From NCBI GenBank assembly GCA_014381035.1, contig JACMIS010000535.1, positions 1-6,928 on the forward strand: DNA of 6,928 nucleotides, read 5' to 3'. Position 1 is the stretch's first letter. Every line of letters begins with the position of its first letter. Under the pieces are notes generated by a model. The model was given only the letters and a program-made list of their open reading frames with translations. It was not told the DNA's origin and did not search any database. The DNA comes from Armatimonadota bacterium. Its GTDB lineage: Bacteria > Armatimonadota > Armatimonadia > Armatimonadales > Armatimonadaceae. Of the stretch, positions 5,043-6,928 are shown piece after piece. A program made the position numbers and the translations under genes.

Positions 5043-6320
5043 TCACCGATTGTTCGATGGAATGTTGGTGTACAGGCGCGGCACACGATTGGTTAAGTAG
5101 CATGTCGGTTCGTGCGCGGTGGCTTCGATGGAGTCCGCGAAGTCGAGCGTCGAGATGCTTTCCCACCCGTCCGCGCCAAGAAGCGTTACCGTTTCGCCGA
5201 TTGCGACCGGGTTTTGTGCGTCGGTGACATCTACCTGCAACTGGTCCATCGAGACCCGCCCGACAATGGGCAATTTTTGCCCGCTCAGCAATACCACCCC
5301 GCGATTCGAAAGCCGACGCGGGAATCCGTCCGCGTAGCCGACCGCGACAGTCGCGATCCGGGACGGTCGCGAAAGGGCGTGGGTACGTCCATAGCCGACG
5401 GTCGCCCCTTCGGGCAGATCGCGCACCAGCGTTACCCGCGCCCGCCACGCCAGGATTTGCCGGACCTCGGGCAACTCCACGAAGGCGTTCGGGTGCGATT
5501 CGATCCCGTATAACAGCAGTCCGGCACGATGCAGGATTCCGCGCACACCCGGTACATCGTCCGGGATCGGTAGCCATTCGTCCCGGCGAACTGTTCCCGG
5601 CGAATTGCAGAGCGAAAGCCAGACCCCGCGCGTGCCGCGCCCATCGTCGGCGTCCAAAAAGGTGCTTGCAACGCTTCCCACGAACGCCGCGAACCGCTTG
5701 CTTTGCGCCCGCGTCGCCTCCACGCCGTCCGGTTCGCATTCGTCGGCGGACGCGAGGTGCGAGGTGATTCCGACCAACCGTACATGAGGGTGCCTTTGTG
5801 CCGCGCCCCATAAGGTGCGTGCCACGTCCGGGAGCATCCCTTCGCGCCCCATGCCGGTATCCACGACCAGAAAGGCGCGGGTGGGAAGCGGGGCGTCCTG
5901 CGCGACTTCGGCGAGCGCGTGGAAATGCCCGGGCGAGGATATAAGCGGAACGATGTCGCCGCGCACAATCGCCTCGGCTTCGTCGGGTACGAACGCGGAA
6001 AGCAGGTAGATATCGCCCCGTATTCCAGACTGCCGCAGGATCAATGCCTCCTCGACCGTCGCGACGCCGAAATGCGCGACGCCGCTCGCCGCGCAGACCC
6101 GCGACACGGCGACCGCGCCATGCCCATACGCGTCCGCTTTCACAATCGCCATCATTTCATCCCGCGAATCGTCGGGCGTGAACGCGGCGCGGATCGCCCG
6201 CACGTTCCCTGCGAGCCTGCTTAAATCAATCTCCGCCCACGTGCGGACCCTGCGCGGGTCATAACGTTTGCGGCGCGAATCGGCGGATTCGTTCGCGGCT
6301 ATGGGGAGTGGTATTGCCAT
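5043..6320 (-). CDS. alr: Alanine racemase
   Basis: A 425-residue PLP enzyme that interconverts L- and D-alanine, supplying D-alanine for peptidoglycan. The PLP lysine is K61 in AIVKADAYGHG. The phosphate and cofactor region includes DTGMGREG 154-161 and SHLASAD 187-193. RAGLLLYG lies at 265-272. The second catalytic base is the tyrosine of VGYG (Y310), followed by VGYADGFPRR and the M-D motif at 358-359. All key residues are present. The protein is somewhat longer than the usual 360-390 residues, because of about 25 extra residues before the first conserved segment (RTWAEIDLSRL) and a slightly long C-terminus. ATG 6320 lies 7 bases after the amidase stop with no clear Shine-Dalgarno, so translational coupling is likely. 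A start nearer the conserved segment cannot be excluded. Confidence 0.95.
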   Translation of the reverse strand: MAIPLPIAANESADSRRKRYDPRRVRTWAEIDLSRLAGNVRAIRAAFTPDDSRDEMMAIVKADAYGHGAVAVSRVCAASGVAHFGVATVEEALILRQSGIRGDIYLLSAFVPDEAEAIVRGDIVPLISSPGHFHALAEVAQDAPLPTRAFLVVDTGMGREGMLPDVARTLWGAAQRHPHVRLVGITSHLASADECEPDGVEATRAQSKRFAAFVGSVASTFLDADDGRGTRGVWLSLCNSPGTVRRDEWLPIPDDVPGVRGILHRAGLLLYGIESHPNAFVELPEVRQILAWRARVTLVRDLPEGATVGYGRTHALSRPSRIATVAVGYADGFPRRLSNRGVVLLSGQKLPIVGRVSMDQLQVDVTDAQNPVAIGETVTLLGADGWESISTLDFADSIEATAHEPTCYLTNRVPRLYTNIPSNNR

Positions 6321-6327
6321 ACGGGGT

Positions 6328-6928
6328 TTATTGTAGCGCGGCCTCGGTAGCGTCCGCGAGGGCTTGCGCCATCCGTTCGTGTCCGGCGGGGTCGGCGAGG
6401 AACGTCTCGTCCTTCGGGTTCGTCAGCACGACCATCTCGACCAGAAGCACCGGCACTTCGGAACAAATAGAGCCGGTCAATGCGCCCTGCTTCGCGCCAA
6501 TCGCGGTATGAATATCGGTCTTCAGCCCCCGGTTTCGGATCGTTGTCCCGGCGAGCGACTGCGTCAACGCTTTGTGAAACCGGGGCGCGACTTTTTTCGT
6601 CGCGGCTAAGACGGCGGGCGACGGCCCGACGGTTCCCGCCTTGTCCTTGCCCTGTCGGTCGGGGTAGAAGACGGCGATCCCACTCCCGGCATCGGCGTCG
6701 CAATGCAGGCGCAGGAGCAGGTCGGCGCGGAAAGCGTTGGCGATTTCGGCACGCTTCCGGTTGGCAACGTATTGCCGTTCGGCGTTTTTCGTCATTTTTA
6801 CCGTCGCGCCCCGTTCGGTCAGAATATCGCGCAAACGCACCGCGACGGTCCATGAAACGCCCACTTCGGTCAGTTTGCGCCCCTGTGTCCCGATACCGAC
6901 CTCGGACGGATGACCGGGGTCGAGGCAA
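6328..6928 (-). CDS. N-acetylmuramoyl-L-alanine amidase (Amidase_3 family), 5' end outside window
   Basis: The last 199 residues of a zinc amidase that cuts the bond between N-acetylmuramic acid and the stem peptide of peptidoglycan. Numbering from the first complete visible codon, zinc ligands are H6 (in LDPGH), E21 (in TEVG) and H75 (in LLLRLHCDAD); the catalytic glutamate is E164 in VLLVEMVVLTNPKDE. The motif R51-x6-R58-x4-AN, typical of the family, is also present. The usual glycine-rich text after DPGH is replaced by PSEVGIGTQG, and HCDAD stands in for the common HANA-like text. The signal peptide or any N-terminal cell-wall-binding domain would be outside the window. The gene precedes alr by 7 bases, so both should be on one transcript and serve cell-wall turnover and precursor supply. 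Confidence 0.92.
   Translation of the reverse strand, partial: CLDPGHPSEVGIGTQGRKLTEVGVSWTVAVRLRDILTERGATVKMTKNAERQYVANRKRAEIANAFRADLLLRLHCDADAGSGIAVFYPDRQGKDKAGTVGPSPAVLAATKKVAPRFHKALTQSLAGTTIRNRGLKTDIHTAIGAKQGALTGSICSEVPVLLVEMVVLTNPKDETFLADPAGHERMAQALADATEAALQ

Noticed and set aside
6299..6928. Alternative minus-strand frame over the amidase, giving an arginine-rich 209-residue product
   Set aside because: It is out of frame with the conserved amidase motifs and has the low-complexity composition of a shadow frame.

Overview
The window comes from a moderately GC-rich, probably diderm bacterium. Three things suggest this: an exosortase-type (PEP-CTERM-like) C-terminal sorting signal, a large GAF-GGDEF-EAL c-di-GMP enzyme, and a peptidoglycan amidase next to an alanine racemase. 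The combination would suit Armatimonadota, Planctomycetota or Verrucomicrobiota. That is inference, and no rRNA or other taxonomic marker lies here. There are no rRNA, tRNA, CRISPR or insertion sequence features, and five of the six confident genes are on the minus strand.

Left part (1-1949, minus strand): a two-gene operon for the cell surface. The first gene encodes a secreted beta-rich protein ending in a PEP-CTERM-like tail (1239-1949). Twelve bases later comes a secreted Asp-box beta-propeller protein of the sortilin/sialidase-like superfamily (1-1226), whose C-terminus is outside the window.

Middle left (1950-2508): 559 bases without a confident gene. It holds a candidate promoter with A-tracts and an extended -10 box, then a roughly 200-base leader packed with inverted repeats. 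One of these is a perfect 20-bp palindrome with a matching half-site 31 bp away. Further right are a possible 36-residue ORF and a REP-like pair of hairpins. This is the most unusual part of the window.

Centre (2509-4977): a bifunctional-looking diguanylate cyclase/phosphodiesterase with a GAF sensor (minus) is transcribed divergently from a small stand-alone CBS-pair protein (plus). The cyclase gene has a perfect TATAAT only 6 bases before a GTG codon, pointing to a leaderless mRNA.

Right part (4978-6928, minus strand): an N-acetylmuramoyl-L-alanine amidase of the Amidase_3 family (5' end cut by the window) and alanine racemase, 7 bases apart, form a peptidoglycan operon. It converges on the CBS gene at a small hairpin. 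The genes therefore fall into three themes: surface display, c-di-GMP/nucleotide sensing, and cell-wall turnover and precursor supply. Nothing in the sequence ties the three modules together beyond adjacency.
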